From NCBI RefSeq assembly GCF_019052365.1, contig NZ_JAHQUY010000012.1, positions 1 through 54,341 on the forward strand: DNA of 54,341 nucleotides. The letters are read 5' to 3'. This stretch comes from Leyella stercorea (lineage in GTDB: Bacteria; Bacteroidota; Bacteroidia; Bacteroidales; Bacteroidaceae). Of this stretch, positions 18,295 through 26,383 are shown one piece after another. How positions within the stretch are numbered: the first letter of the stretch is position 1; every line of letters begins with the position of its first letter. Made by a program: the position numbers and the translations under genes. Below the pieces are notes generated by a model that had not been told where the DNA came from, did no database searches, and worked only from the letters and a program-made list of their open reading frames with translations.

Positions 18295-20202
18295 CTACTG
18301 TCGGCTGAGTATATCCTCGATGCGGCGTATTATCACTTTGTTCTCTGCCTGCACCACCTTCAGGTCGCGCTGCAGACGCAGGCGGTAGCGCCACATGCGC
18401 ATGTAGAGCACGAAGCCGAGCGGTATGACGGCGGCAGCCACGATGTTGAGCCACTTGCGCTCGAACGGACGTGTGTGGGCGCGCTCCGATATCACGGGGT
18501 ACTGGCTCAGATGGTTGATGATAGTGCGGTCGCGCGAGTTGCTCAGGTCTTCTATTATCTGCTCCAGCTGCGGCACGATGCGCTCCATCACGTTGTCGGG
18601 CTCGTACTTGAAGAACACTTTCACCCAGCTCGGCGCGTGCTTCAGACGGTGAGTGAGCGAGTATTCGGTCAGCTCGCGGTTCATCTGCTTCAGCTGTGCG
18701 AGGTTCTCGGCGTAGTGCGGGTCGTTTATCACCACCTCCTTGCGGTATATCGGGCGCTTGATGCGCAGTCCGAAGAAGCGACGGAAGGCGTTGGCGTACA
18801 TGTCGGCGTTGAACACAACGGAGTCGTTCGTCGCCTTGTACGTGAAGAACACCGCCATCGGCACGAGCACGGCTGGCGCAAGACTCTTGCCGAACCAGAT
18901 TGTCCACATGCCGCTTCGCGCCATTCGGTAGCCCGAGTTGTCGAGTATGTAGTAGAGAATGAACACGAGCACCGATATGAGCACCGGCAGACCCAAGCCG
19001 CCCTTGCGAATGATAGCTCCAAGCGGGGCGCCGATGAAGAAGAAGATGATGCACGACAAGGCGAGCGTGATCTTTGCCACCCACTCTATCTTGTGCTGAC
19101 GGATGAGTCGGTCGCCGTCGTCGGTTATGAGCGACTTGAACTCGAGGTCGTACTTGCGCGACGCCACGCGGTTAAGCGCATAGCTCACAGCGGAGCGTTT
19201 CTGCTGCGGCGTGAGTCGGGCGTATACTGAGTCGACATTGTATGACGCGCCTTTGGCGAGCTGCAGGGCGCGCAGCGAGTCGGTCTTCGACACCGTGCCG
19301 AGCGTGTAGAACAGACGCTGGTCGGCTGTGTAGTAAGAGTTGCCGATGCTGTCGTACACATGCTTCAGCGAGTCCATATCGTGGGTTATCTGCGTGAAAC
19401 TCTTTCCGCGTGCGTCGTTGGAGAGCGACGATCCGTCTGTCACGTTGAAGTCGGTGTCGAAGTCGAGCACTATCTGTTTATGCACGAACGACTCGCGACG
19501 GTAAGGCACCGAAGCGCTACCTGCCATCTCCTGCGACTGCATGTTTTCGAACCACTCGCCACTCCACAGCGTAAGCAGCAGATGCTTCTTCTCGGCTGTC
19601 GACTGCAGCATACCCGAGTCGGCAAGTATTATCGCCTGGTCTTCGTAAGAGCCGGTCATGCGGTATATCATGATGCCGTAGAGTTTGCCGGTGTCCATGT
19701 TCTTCTTCGAGACGTAGATGTTAGAGCTTGGTATGCCGTCGTAGAACACGCCTTCGGGTATCTCCAGTTCTGGACTTTTCTGCTTCATAGACATCAGCAT
19801 CACGGCGAGCTTGCGGTGAGCTTCGGGTCCGATTGAGTTCTGGAAGTATATGGAGAGCACGCAGATAGCCAGACTGATGGCTATGAGCGAGCGGAAAGCC
19901 TGCATGAGCGAGATGCCGGCGGCTTTAATGGCTGTAAGCTCTGAGCTTTCGCCGAGATTTCCGAAGGTAATAAGCGAGGAAAGTAATATTGCAAGCGGCA
20001 TAGCCTGCGGCACAAGCATAAGACCCATGTGCCAGAAAAATTCGGCAAGCACGTCCATGGAGAGACCCTTGCCGATAAGCTCGTCGACATACTTCCATAG
20101 GAACTGCATCATCAGCACAAACTGGCAGATGAAGAACGTTCCTATGAACAAAAGACCGAACTGCTTTGCAATGAAAATATCTAATTTCTTTATACGAAAC
20201 AT
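18295..20202 (-). CDS. lptG: LptF/LptG-family lipopolysaccharide export permease
   Basis: 635 residues from ATG at 20202. I chose this start because MFRIKKLDIFIAKQFG matches the conserved start of the family and the upstream extension is not conserved in character. Membrane helices lie near 13-35, 60-80 and 100-118, with a large periplasmic beta-jellyroll domain between helices and a second membrane block at about 355-445. A long cytoplasmic/periplasmic tail follows, ending in another helix pair near 580-605. With LptB it extracts lipopolysaccharide from the inner membrane. The C-terminal extension makes it longer than the roughly 360 residues of enterobacterial LptG. F and G types cannot be separated with certainty. 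Confidence 0.85.
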   Translation of the reverse strand: MFRIKKLDIFIAKQFGLLFIGTFFICQFVLMMQFLWKYVDELIGKGLSMDVLAEFFWHMGLMLVPQAMPLAILLSSLITFGNLGESSELTAIKAAGISLMQAFRSLIAISLAICVLSIYFQNSIGPEAHRKLAVMLMSMKQKSPELEIPEGVFYDGIPSSNIYVSKKNMDTGKLYGIMIYRMTGSYEDQAIILADSGMLQSTAEKKHLLLTLWSGEWFENMQSQEMAGSASVPYRRESFVHKQIVLDFDTDFNVTDGSSLSNDARGKSFTQITHDMDSLKHVYDSIGNSYYTADQRLFYTLGTVSKTDSLRALQLAKGASYNVDSVYARLTPQQKRSAVSYALNRVASRKYDLEFKSLITDDGDRLIRQHKIEWVAKITLALSCIIFFFIGAPLGAIIRKGGLGLPVLISVLVFILYYILDNSGYRMARSGMWTIWFGKSLAPAVLVPMAVFFTYKATNDSVVFNADMYANAFRRFFGLRIKRPIYRKEVVINDPHYAENLAQLKQMNRELTEYSLTHRLKHAPSWVKVFFKYEPDNVMERIVPQLEQIIEDLSNSRDRTIINHLSQYPVISERAHTRPFERKWLNIVAAAVIPLGFVLYMRMWRYRLRLQRDLKVVQAENKVIIRRIEDILSRQ

Positions 20203-20379
20203 CGTGAGAGTTTTTACCTTATTATATATATAGGGCGGAACGTGCCGCCGGAGCATACATATAAGAGGTGGGTATATGTTGACTTTTATGCTGCAAAATT
20301 AGCATAAATATTTCATATACTCCCCGAAATTAAATGATTTTAGTATTTTTACGGCTTCACTGAGCCGCTCTGTCTACAT

Positions 20380-20775
20380 CTACACTCCGCATCTGCGGCG
20401 CAGACGCTCGAAGTTGTGCGTCCAAATGTCCATCAGCCACTCCTTGTCGCCGTCGTCGGTGAAGTCGGTGACAGAGAGCATATAGCCACCGGTGAGGTTG
20501 CTTTTCTCCATGCGTATCTCTACATACGAGCCGTCGGTCTCGTCGTCCCACGACCAGCGTATGCGACCGAACTTTTCGAGCACGCTGACCGTAGCCATGC
20601 GCACTTCATGGTGGCGGTTGGCATCGCCCCAGGCGCAGGTGAGCTGGTCGCCGTCGAGCGTAACGCTGTCGGCAATCCACTTCTGAAGACCCGAATCGGT
20701 ACCTATGAGCTGCCAAATTATGTTCTTCGAGGTTGAGTTGAGGAGGTGTTCGACTGTGATTTTGTTTTTATCCAT
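20380..20775 (-). CDS. START-like (SRPBCC) domain protein
   Basis: 131 residues from ATG at 20775. The open frame runs upstream into the tRNA gene, so the upstream starts are unlikely, and a TAACTTTG -7 box sits at 20823-20830. The sequence shows the helix-grip pattern of small SRPBCC/START-like proteins: a short N-terminal helix, LQKWIADSVTLDGDQLTCAWG, then SWDDETDGSYVEIRM strands and a long C-terminal helix (DKEWLMDIWTHNFERLRRR). The ligand and role are unknown. It stands alone. Confidence 0.8.
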   Translation of the reverse strand: MDKNKITVEHLLNSTSKNIIWQLIGTDSGLQKWIADSVTLDGDQLTCAWGDANRHHEVRMATVSVLEKFGRIRWSWDDETDGSYVEIRMEKSNLTGGYMLSVTDFTDDGDKEWLMDIWTHNFERLRRRCGV

Positions 20776-20880
20776 ATCGTTTTTAGTAGCGTAATTACTA
20801 TATATATAATGTAGTGACAGTGCAAAGTTAAGGAAAAAATAAATAATTTGCATACAAAAGAGATTTTTTTTGAAAAAAGT

Positions 20881-20911
20881 TTTGGAGATTAACAAAAAAG
20901 CATTACCTTTG
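20881..20911 (+). promoter_or_regulatory. Promoter of tRNA-Met
   Basis: TTTG (20881-20884), 19 bases, TACCTTTG (20904-20911), about 20 bases before the mature tRNA 5' end. Confidence 0.8.
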
Positions 20912-20931
20912 CACTCACAATCAAGAACGAT

Positions 20932-21005
20932 GGCGGGATAGCTCAGCTGGTTAGAGCGCATGATTCATAATCATGAGGTCCCCAGTTCAATCCTGGGTCC
21001 CGCTA
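20932..21005 (+). tRNA. tRNA-Met (CAT anticodon)
   Basis: 74 bases with a standard cloverleaf. The seven-pair acceptor stem GGCGGGA/TCCCGCT has a G-T closing pair. The D arm is AGCTCAGCTGGTTAGAGC, the anticodon loop TTCATAA gives CAT, and the T arm is CCCAGTTCAATCCTGGG. CCA is not encoded. The first pair and lack of the initiator-type features suggest an elongator, but CAT could also be a tRNA-Ile2 modified by TilS. Confidence 0.95.
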
Positions 21006-21011
21006 CAAAAG

Positions 21012-21047
21012 AACGAGTTAAAGACAATTCTTTAACTCGTTTTTTTT
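21012..21047 (+). terminator. Terminator after tRNA-Met
   Basis: A perfect 12-bp stem AACGAGTTAAAG (21012-21023) / 21030-21041 with a 6-base loop and eight T. Confidence 0.93.
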
Positions 21048-21131
21048 ACATCTATATCAATTAAAAGCAGATTTAACACATCTTTTACCGCATTTTTTCT
21101 ACAATTAACACGTTATATTCTTGGTTTTTAG

Positions 21132-21139
21132 TACCTTTG
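21132..21139 (+). promoter_or_regulatory. -7 element of the purH-mreB operon
   Basis: TACCTTTG at 21132-21139. No TTTG is found at the expected -33 position. It gives a leader of about 115 bases in which I see no known riboswitch. Confidence 0.55.
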
Positions 21140-21261
21140 CATTGATTTTCGTAAAGTGTGCGAAAGACGCTGCCACAAAGCGCATAACAACCGCGTCTAA
21201 CGACAATTACGACTGATAACAACAAAGAGTAAAAGGATAATCAACAATAATAAAAGAAACA

Positions 21262-21855
21262 ATGGCTGGAACAAAAAAAATCAAGACCGCGCTTATTTCT
21301 GTATTCCATAAGGATGGTCTCGACGAGCTCCTGAAGAAGCTCAACGAAGAAGGTGTTAAATTCCTCTCTACCGGTGGCACTCAGGCGTTCATCGAGAAGC
21401 TTGGCTACGAGTGCCAGGCTGTAGAAAGCGTCACTTCTTATCCGTCAATCCTCGGCGGACGTGTTAAGACTCTGCACCCACGCATCTTCGGTGGCATCCT
21501 CGCTCGCCGCGACAACGAAGGCGACCGCCAGCAGATGGCAGAATACGCCATCCCTGAAATCGACCTCGTTATCGTTGACCTCTATCCGTTCGAGCAGACC
21601 GTAGCAAGCGGCGCTTCTGAGACCGACATCATCGAAAAGATCGACATAGGCGGCATCTCGCTCATCCGCGCCGGCGCAAAGAACTTCAACGATGTGGTGA
21701 TCGTTCCGAGCAAGGCTGAGTACAAGGTGCTCCTCGACATCCTCAACGCTAACGGCGCAGAGACCACTCTCGCTGAGCGCAAGATGTTCGCTGAGCGCGC
21801 ATTCGGCGTAAGCAGCCACTACGATACTGCAATCCACGCTTGGTTTGCAAAGTAA
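21262..21855 (+). CDS. purH: IMP cyclohydrolase, PurH N-terminal (MGS-like) domain only
   Basis: 197 residues. It covers only the methylglyoxal-synthase-like domain that closes FAICAR to IMP in the last step of purine synthesis: KTALISVFHKDGLDELLKKL, STGGTQAFIEKLG, SYPSILGGRVKTLHPRIFGG, and GGISLIRAGAKN. The usual bifunctional PurH is about 510 residues, with a C-terminal AICAR transformylase domain. Here the frame ends cleanly at the domain boundary with no transformylase remnant before mreB 30 bases later. The other activity must therefore be encoded elsewhere. It is the first gene of the cell-shape operon. Confidence 0.9.
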   Translation: MAGTKKIKTALISVFHKDGLDELLKKLNEEGVKFLSTGGTQAFIEKLGYECQAVESVTSYPSILGGRVKTLHPRIFGGILARRDNEGDRQQMAEYAIPEIDLVIVDLYPFEQTVASGASETDIIEKIDIGGISLIRAGAKNFNDVVIVPSKAEYKVLLDILNANGAETTLAERKMFAERAFGVSSHYDTAIHAWFAK

Positions 21856-21885
21856 ACTCAAAACTCATAATTCAAAACTCAATAA

Positions 21886-22908
21886 ATGGGATTTTTTTCA
21901 TTCAGACAGGAAATTGCGATGGACCTCGGCACTGCCAACACCATCATCATCAGCGACGACAAGATTGTTGTTGATGAACCTTCGGTAGTGGCACTCGACC
22001 GTCGCACAGACAAAATGATTGCTGTCGGCTCGAAGGCAAAGATGATGTATGAGAAGACTCACGACAACATCCGAACCATTCGCCCACTCCGCGATGGAGT
22101 CATAGCCGACTTCTCCGCTTGCGAACAGATGATGCGCGGACTCATCAAGATGGTACACTCTGGCAGCCGCCTCTTCACCCCGTCGCTGCGTATGGTGATC
22201 GGCGTTCCTTCGGGTTCTACAGAGGTTGAACTGCGCGCCGTGCGCGACAGCGCAGAACATGCTGACGGACGAGACGTATACCTCATCTTCGAGCCTATGG
22301 CTGCTGCCATCGGTATCGGTATCGACGTAGAAGCGCCGGAGGGCAACATGATTGTCGACATAGGTGGCGGTTCTACAGAGATTGCTGTCATCTCACTCGG
22401 CGGCATCGTGTCGAACAACTCTATCCGCACTGCGGGTGACGACCTCACTGCCGACATTCAGGAGTATATGTCGCGCCAGCACAACGTGAAGGTTTCTGAG
22501 CGTATGGCTGAGCGTATCAAGATTCACGTCGGATCGGCTCTCACCGAGCTTGGCGACGAGGCACCTGAGGACTTCATCGTTCACGGTCCGAACCGCATCA
22601 CCGCTCTCCCAATGGAGGTGCCGGTATGCTATCAGGAGATTGCTCACTGCCTCGACAAGACTATCGCAAAGATTGAGAACGCTGTGCTCTCTGCTCTTGA
22701 GAACACTCCGCCTGAGCTTTATGCCGACATCGTGAAGAATGGCATCTACCTCAGTGGTGGCGGCGCTCTGCTGCGCGGTCTCGACAAGCGCTTGCAAGAG
22801 AAGATCAACATCCCGTTCCACATCGCCGAAGATCCGTTGCACAGCGTAGCTATCGGTGCGGGTGTTGCTCTTAAGAACATCGACCGCTTCTCATTCCTTA
22901 TGAGATAA
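21886..22908 (+). CDS. mreB: Rod-shape-determining actin homologue MreB
   Basis: 340 residues, typical length. The N-terminus carries an amphipathic membrane-binding start (MGFFSFRQEIAMDLGTAN) and the phosphate-1 loop. Further actin-fold motifs are FEPMAAAIGIGI, the phosphate-2 loop VDIGGGSTEIAVIS, and the adenosine motif GIYLSGGGALLRGLD. It forms membrane-bound filaments that guide lateral wall synthesis. It is followed by mreC, mreD, PBP2 and rodA, the usual elongasome order. Confidence 0.97.
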   Translation: MGFFSFRQEIAMDLGTANTIIISDDKIVVDEPSVVALDRRTDKMIAVGSKAKMMYEKTHDNIRTIRPLRDGVIADFSACEQMMRGLIKMVHSGSRLFTPSLRMVIGVPSGSTEVELRAVRDSAEHADGRDVYLIFEPMAAAIGIGIDVEAPEGNMIVDIGGGSTEIAVISLGGIVSNNSIRTAGDDLTADIQEYMSRQHNVKVSERMAERIKIHVGSALTELGDEAPEDFIVHGPNRITALPMEVPVCYQEIAHCLDKTIAKIENAVLSALENTPPELYADIVKNGIYLSGGGALLRGLDKRLQEKINIPFHIAEDPLHSVAIGAGVALKNIDRFSFLMR

Positions 22909-22916
22909 GCTAAAAG

Positions 22917-23062
22917 TAAAAGAGTAAAAAAGTAAAAGAGTAAAAAGCTCTCAACAATAAATAACATTTAAAGGTAAGAAGGTAAAAAAGTAAAAGAGTA
23001 AAAAGAGTTGGAACGATGATACGCCCTCTGCTTTTTACTTTTTTACTCTTTTACTTTTTTAC
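22917..23062. repeat. AT-rich GTAAAAGAGTAAAA repeats with long inverted arms
   Basis: The mreB-mreC gap is built from direct copies of AAAGTAAAAGAGTAAAA and one inverted block. A perfect 23-bp stem forms between 22982-23004 and 23040-23062, with a 35-base loop. The same A-rich string occurs at the 3' end of the PBP2 gene (26350-26375), where it is translated as SKRVKEKK. Confidence 0.75.
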
Positions 23063-23071
23063 TTTTCGACT

Positions 23072-23932
23072 ATGCGCAACTTATTAGATTTTCTTTCACG
23101 CCACAACCATTGGTTCGTCTTCCTCCTGCTGGAGGTGGTGAGCCTCACTCTGCTGTTCAAATACAACAGCTATCAGGGCAGCGTGTGGTTCTCGTCAGCC
23201 AATGCCGTAGCGGGAAAGATGTACGAATGGGACTCGTCCGTTAAGCAATACTTCGCTCTTACCGAAGTGAACCGACAACTCACCGACCGCAATATTTACC
23301 TCGAACGCGAAGTAGAGATGCTGCGCGAGCAGGTGCTGAAGACAAACAAGGACACTACCCTCGTCGAACGACTGCAACAGAACGTTATGCGCGACTATGA
23401 GACCATTCCGGCAAAGGTCGTCAGCTCGTCGCTCGACAAGGCTAACAACTTCATCACCATCGACAAAGGCAGCGCCGACGGCGTGCGCAAGGATATGGGC
23501 GTGGTGTGCGGTCAGGGCATCGTGGGCATCGTCTATCTCTGCAACGAGCACTACTCGGTGATTATTCCGGTGCTCAACGAGCAGTCGAACATCAGCTGCA
23601 CCATACGCGGACGCGGCTTCTTCGGCTATCTGCGCTGGCATGGCGGTTCGCCGGAGTCGGCTTACGTAGAGGATATTCCGCGACATGCTCACTTCCGTTT
23701 GGGCGACTTCGTCGTTACGTCGGGCTACTCGTCGGTATTCCCGCCGGGCATCATCGTCGGACGCATCAAGCATGTGTACAACTCCGACAACGGACTCTCG
23801 TATCGTCTCAACATCTCTCTGTCTACCGACTTTGCACGTCTGCGCGACGTGAGCGTCATCAACGACCGCGAGATGGACAAGAAACTCGAATTACTGCGTG
23901 CTGCGGAGGATTCTCTGAAGGCACGCCAATAA
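23072..23932 (+). CDS. mreC: Rod-shape-determining protein MreC
   Basis: 286 residues. A short cytoplasmic start leads into one membrane helix (about 13-30), then a periplasmic coiled coil (about 65-100, LTDRNIYLEREVEMLREQV), then the two beta-barrel domains typical of MreC (IPAKVVSSSLDKANNFITIDKG, VCGQGIVGIVYLCNEHYSVI). It links MreB filaments to periplasmic PBP2. Confidence 0.95.
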   Translation: MRNLLDFLSRHNHWFVFLLLEVVSLTLLFKYNSYQGSVWFSSANAVAGKMYEWDSSVKQYFALTEVNRQLTDRNIYLEREVEMLREQVLKTNKDTTLVERLQQNVMRDYETIPAKVVSSSLDKANNFITIDKGSADGVRKDMGVVCGQGIVGIVYLCNEHYSVIIPVLNEQSNISCTIRGRGFFGYLRWHGGSPESAYVEDIPRHAHFRLGDFVVTSGYSSVFPPGIIVGRIKHVYNSDNGLSYRLNISLSTDFARLRDVSVINDREMDKKLELLRAAEDSLKARQ

Positions 23933-23950
23933 ATATATAGAAGAAATCAA

Positions 23951-24454
23951 ATGAGCCTGAATTTCATCAGAAACATAATATTCATCATTGTGCTGCTCCT
24001 CGTGCAGACGCTGCTGCTCAACCACATCAGCGTCTTCGGATGCGCTACGCCTTTGCTCTACGTCTACTTCGCACTTACCATACAGCGCGGAGAGTCGAAG
24101 TGGGCAACGCTGCTATGGTGCTTCGCGATGGGTCTTCTTGTAGACATCTTCTCGAACACTCCGGGCGTGGCTGCCGCAGCAATGACTCTCGTGGGCTTTC
24201 TGCAGCCTTACGTCATCGAACTGTTTGCCCCGCGCGACAGTGCTGAAGACCTGCGCCCGTCACCATTCACATTCGGCTCAAGCAAATACGCCAACTACAC
24301 CATCATCCTCGTGGTTATCTATTGCTTAGCGTTCTTCTCGCTCGAAGCATTCAACTTCTACAACTGGGTTCAATGGCTCTCAAGCATCGGCGGCAGCGCC
24401 CTGCTCACCATCATACTCATATTGGTGATAGAGAACTTCAGAAGCAAACGTTAG
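23951..24454 (+). CDS. mreD: Rod-shape-determining membrane protein MreD
   Basis: 167 residues with five to six predicted membrane helices (first at about 7-27, last at about 143-163), in the correct place between mreC and PBP2. Sequence conservation in this family is low, so the call rests on topology, size and gene order. Confidence 0.88.
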   Translation: MSLNFIRNIIFIIVLLLVQTLLLNHISVFGCATPLLYVYFALTIQRGESKWATLLWCFAMGLLVDIFSNTPGVAAAAMTLVGFLQPYVIELFAPRDSAEDLRPSPFTFGSSKYANYTIILVVIYCLAFFSLEAFNFYNWVQWLSSIGGSALLTIILILVIENFRSKR

Positions 24455-24490
24455 TAAGAAAGTAGTATTTGTATTTTTTAGAAGTAGGAA

Positions 24491-26383
24491 ATGAGCAATT
24501 ATAATCTCGAGAAACGGCGCTACGTCATCGCTTTCGTGGCAACGGCAATTGTCGTTGTCTACATCGTGCGGCTCTTTACGCTGCAGTTGCTGAGCGACGA
24601 CTACAAGAAGAACGCCGACTCGAACGCCTTTCTCAAGAAGATTGAATATCCGTCGCGTGGAGCCATCTACGACCGCAACGGACGTCTGCTCGTGTACAAC
24701 CAGCCGGCGTACGACGTCATGGTGGTGATGAACGAGGCGAAGGGACGCATCGACACGCTTGAGTTCTGCCGCGCTTTGGGCATCACGAAAGAGTATTTCA
24801 TAAAGCGCATGAACGACATCAAGGACTACTCGAAGAACCCAGGCTACTCGCGCTTCACGCAGCAGATGTTCATGAGTCAGCTTCCTTCTGAGGAGTTCAG
24901 CTACTTTCAGGAGAAGATATTCCGTTTCCCGGGCTTCTACGTCCAGCAGCGCAGCATACGCCAGTATCAGTCGTCTGTAGGTGCGCACATCCTCGGCGAC
25001 GTTGCGGAGGTCTCGCCCTACGACATTGAGGAAGACAGCTACTACCAGCCGGGCGACTACATCGGCAAGCTCGGCGTGGAGAAGTCGTACGAGAAACAGT
25101 TGCGCGGCGAGAAGGGCGTGCAGATATTGCTGCGCGATGCTCGCGGACGCATCCAGGGGCAGTATATGAAGGGCAAATACGACCGCAAGCCGGTTGCCGG
25201 AAAAGACCTTACGCTCGCCATCGACGAGAAACTGCAGGCTTTGGGCGAACGCCTTATGGAAGGTAAGATAGGTTCTATCGTGGCTCTCGACCCTCGCACG
25301 GGCGAAGTGCTCTGCATGGTGTCGGCTCCTACCTACGACCCGCGCATCATGGTTGGCCGCGCACGCTCCAAGAACCACCGCGCTCTTGCCAAAGACGCTT
25401 GGAAACCGCTCCTCAACCGTTCTATAATGGGTATGTATCCGCCGGGTTCTACGTTCAAGACGTCGCAGGCTCTGACGTACATGACCGAAGGCATTATCAC
25501 TCCAGGCACCGCATTCCCTTGCAACCGCGGTTTCTACTATCGCGGTCTGCACGTCGGCTGCCATTCCCACCCCGCTCCTATCGCTCTTGTCGACGCCATC
25601 AGCACTTCGTGCAACTCCTACTTCTGCTGGGGACTCTACTACATGATAGGCAACCGCTCCAAATACAAGAATCCGTACAACGCTATGAATATATGGCGCG
25701 ACTATATGGTGTCGATGGGCTTTGGCTACAAATTGGGCATCGACCTTCCGGGCGAGAAGCGCGGCATGATTCCGAACGCCGACTACTACGACCGCAACTA
25801 TCGCGGCTCGTGGAACGGACTCACCATCATCTCTATCTCTATCGGTCAGGGCGAGGTGACGCTCACTCCGCTGCAGATTGCCAACCTCGGCGCTACCATC
25901 GCCAACCGCGGCTACTACTATCGTCCGCATGTCGTGCGCAAGGTGCAGGGCGAACCGCTCGACACGGCTTACACCCACAAGCATTATACCAAGGCGTCGC
26001 GCCGTGCGTACGACTACGTTGTCGCGGGTATGCGTTCTTCGGCACTGAAGGGCACGTGTAGAGCGCTGGGGCGCCTGCCGTTCGAGGCGTGCGGCAAGAC
26101 GGGTACGGCGCAGAACCACGGTCGCGACCACTCGGTGTTCATGGGCTTCGCACCGATGAACGAACCGAAGATTGCTATCGCCGTATACGTTGAAAACGGC
26201 GGATGGGGTGCCGACTTCGGTGTGCCTATCGGCGGACTGATGATGGAACAGTATCTCACGGGCAAGCTCTCGCCGGCTTCAGAGGCTCAGGCAAGCGCTA
26301 TGCAGGCTCGACGCATCGGCTATGGTCCGCGATTTCCAGGGCAAAAAGATAAAAGTAAAAGAGTAAAAGAGAAAAAACAATGA
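24491..26383 (+). CDS. mrdA: Penicillin-binding protein 2 (elongasome transpeptidase)
   Basis: 630 residues. One N-terminal membrane helix (about 12-32) is followed by the pedestal/dimerisation domain (SRGAIYDRNGRLLVYNQPAY). The transpeptidase domain has the active-site triad motifs STFK (in MYPPGSTFKTSQ), SCN (ISTSCNSYF) and KTG (ACGKTGTAQNHG). It cross-links lateral wall peptidoglycan. The last 14 residues (DKSKRVKEKKQ) derive from the A-rich repeat also found before mreC. The stop overlaps the rodA start by four bases (ATGA). Confidence 0.96.
   Translation: MSNYNLEKRRYVIAFVATAIVVVYIVRLFTLQLLSDDYKKNADSNAFLKKIEYPSRGAIYDRNGRLLVYNQPAYDVMVVMNEAKGRIDTLEFCRALGITKEYFIKRMNDIKDYSKNPGYSRFTQQMFMSQLPSEEFSYFQEKIFRFPGFYVQQRSIRQYQSSVGAHILGDVAEVSPYDIEEDSYYQPGDYIGKLGVEKSYEKQLRGEKGVQILLRDARGRIQGQYMKGKYDRKPVAGKDLTLAIDEKLQALGERLMEGKIGSIVALDPRTGEVLCMVSAPTYDPRIMVGRARSKNHRALAKDAWKPLLNRSIMGMYPPGSTFKTSQALTYMTEGIITPGTAFPCNRGFYYRGLHVGCHSHPAPIALVDAISTSCNSYFCWGLYYMIGNRSKYKNPYNAMNIWRDYMVSMGFGYKLGIDLPGEKRGMIPNADYYDRNYRGSWNGLTIISISIGQGEVTLTPLQIANLGATIANRGYYYRPHVVRKVQGEPLDTAYTHKHYTKASRRAYDYVVAGMRSSALKGTCRALGRLPFEACGKTGTAQNHGRDHSVFMGFAPMNEPKIAIAVYVENGGWGADFGVPIGGLMMEQYLTGKLSPASEAQASAMQARRIGYGPRFPGQKDKSKRVKEKKQ

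Noticed and set aside
20776..20961. N-terminal extension of the START-like protein
   Set aside because: The extension would run through the tRNA-Met promoter and the tRNA 5' end, and lies upstream of the gene's own -7 box.
24380..26131. A 583-codon minus-strand open frame across the PBP2 gene, and similar long frames at 33481-34761, 29819-31006 and 36682-37671
   Set aside because: They lie opposite well-recognised genes, have the Arg/Val/His-rich composition of antisense frames in GC-rich DNA, and show no domain motifs.
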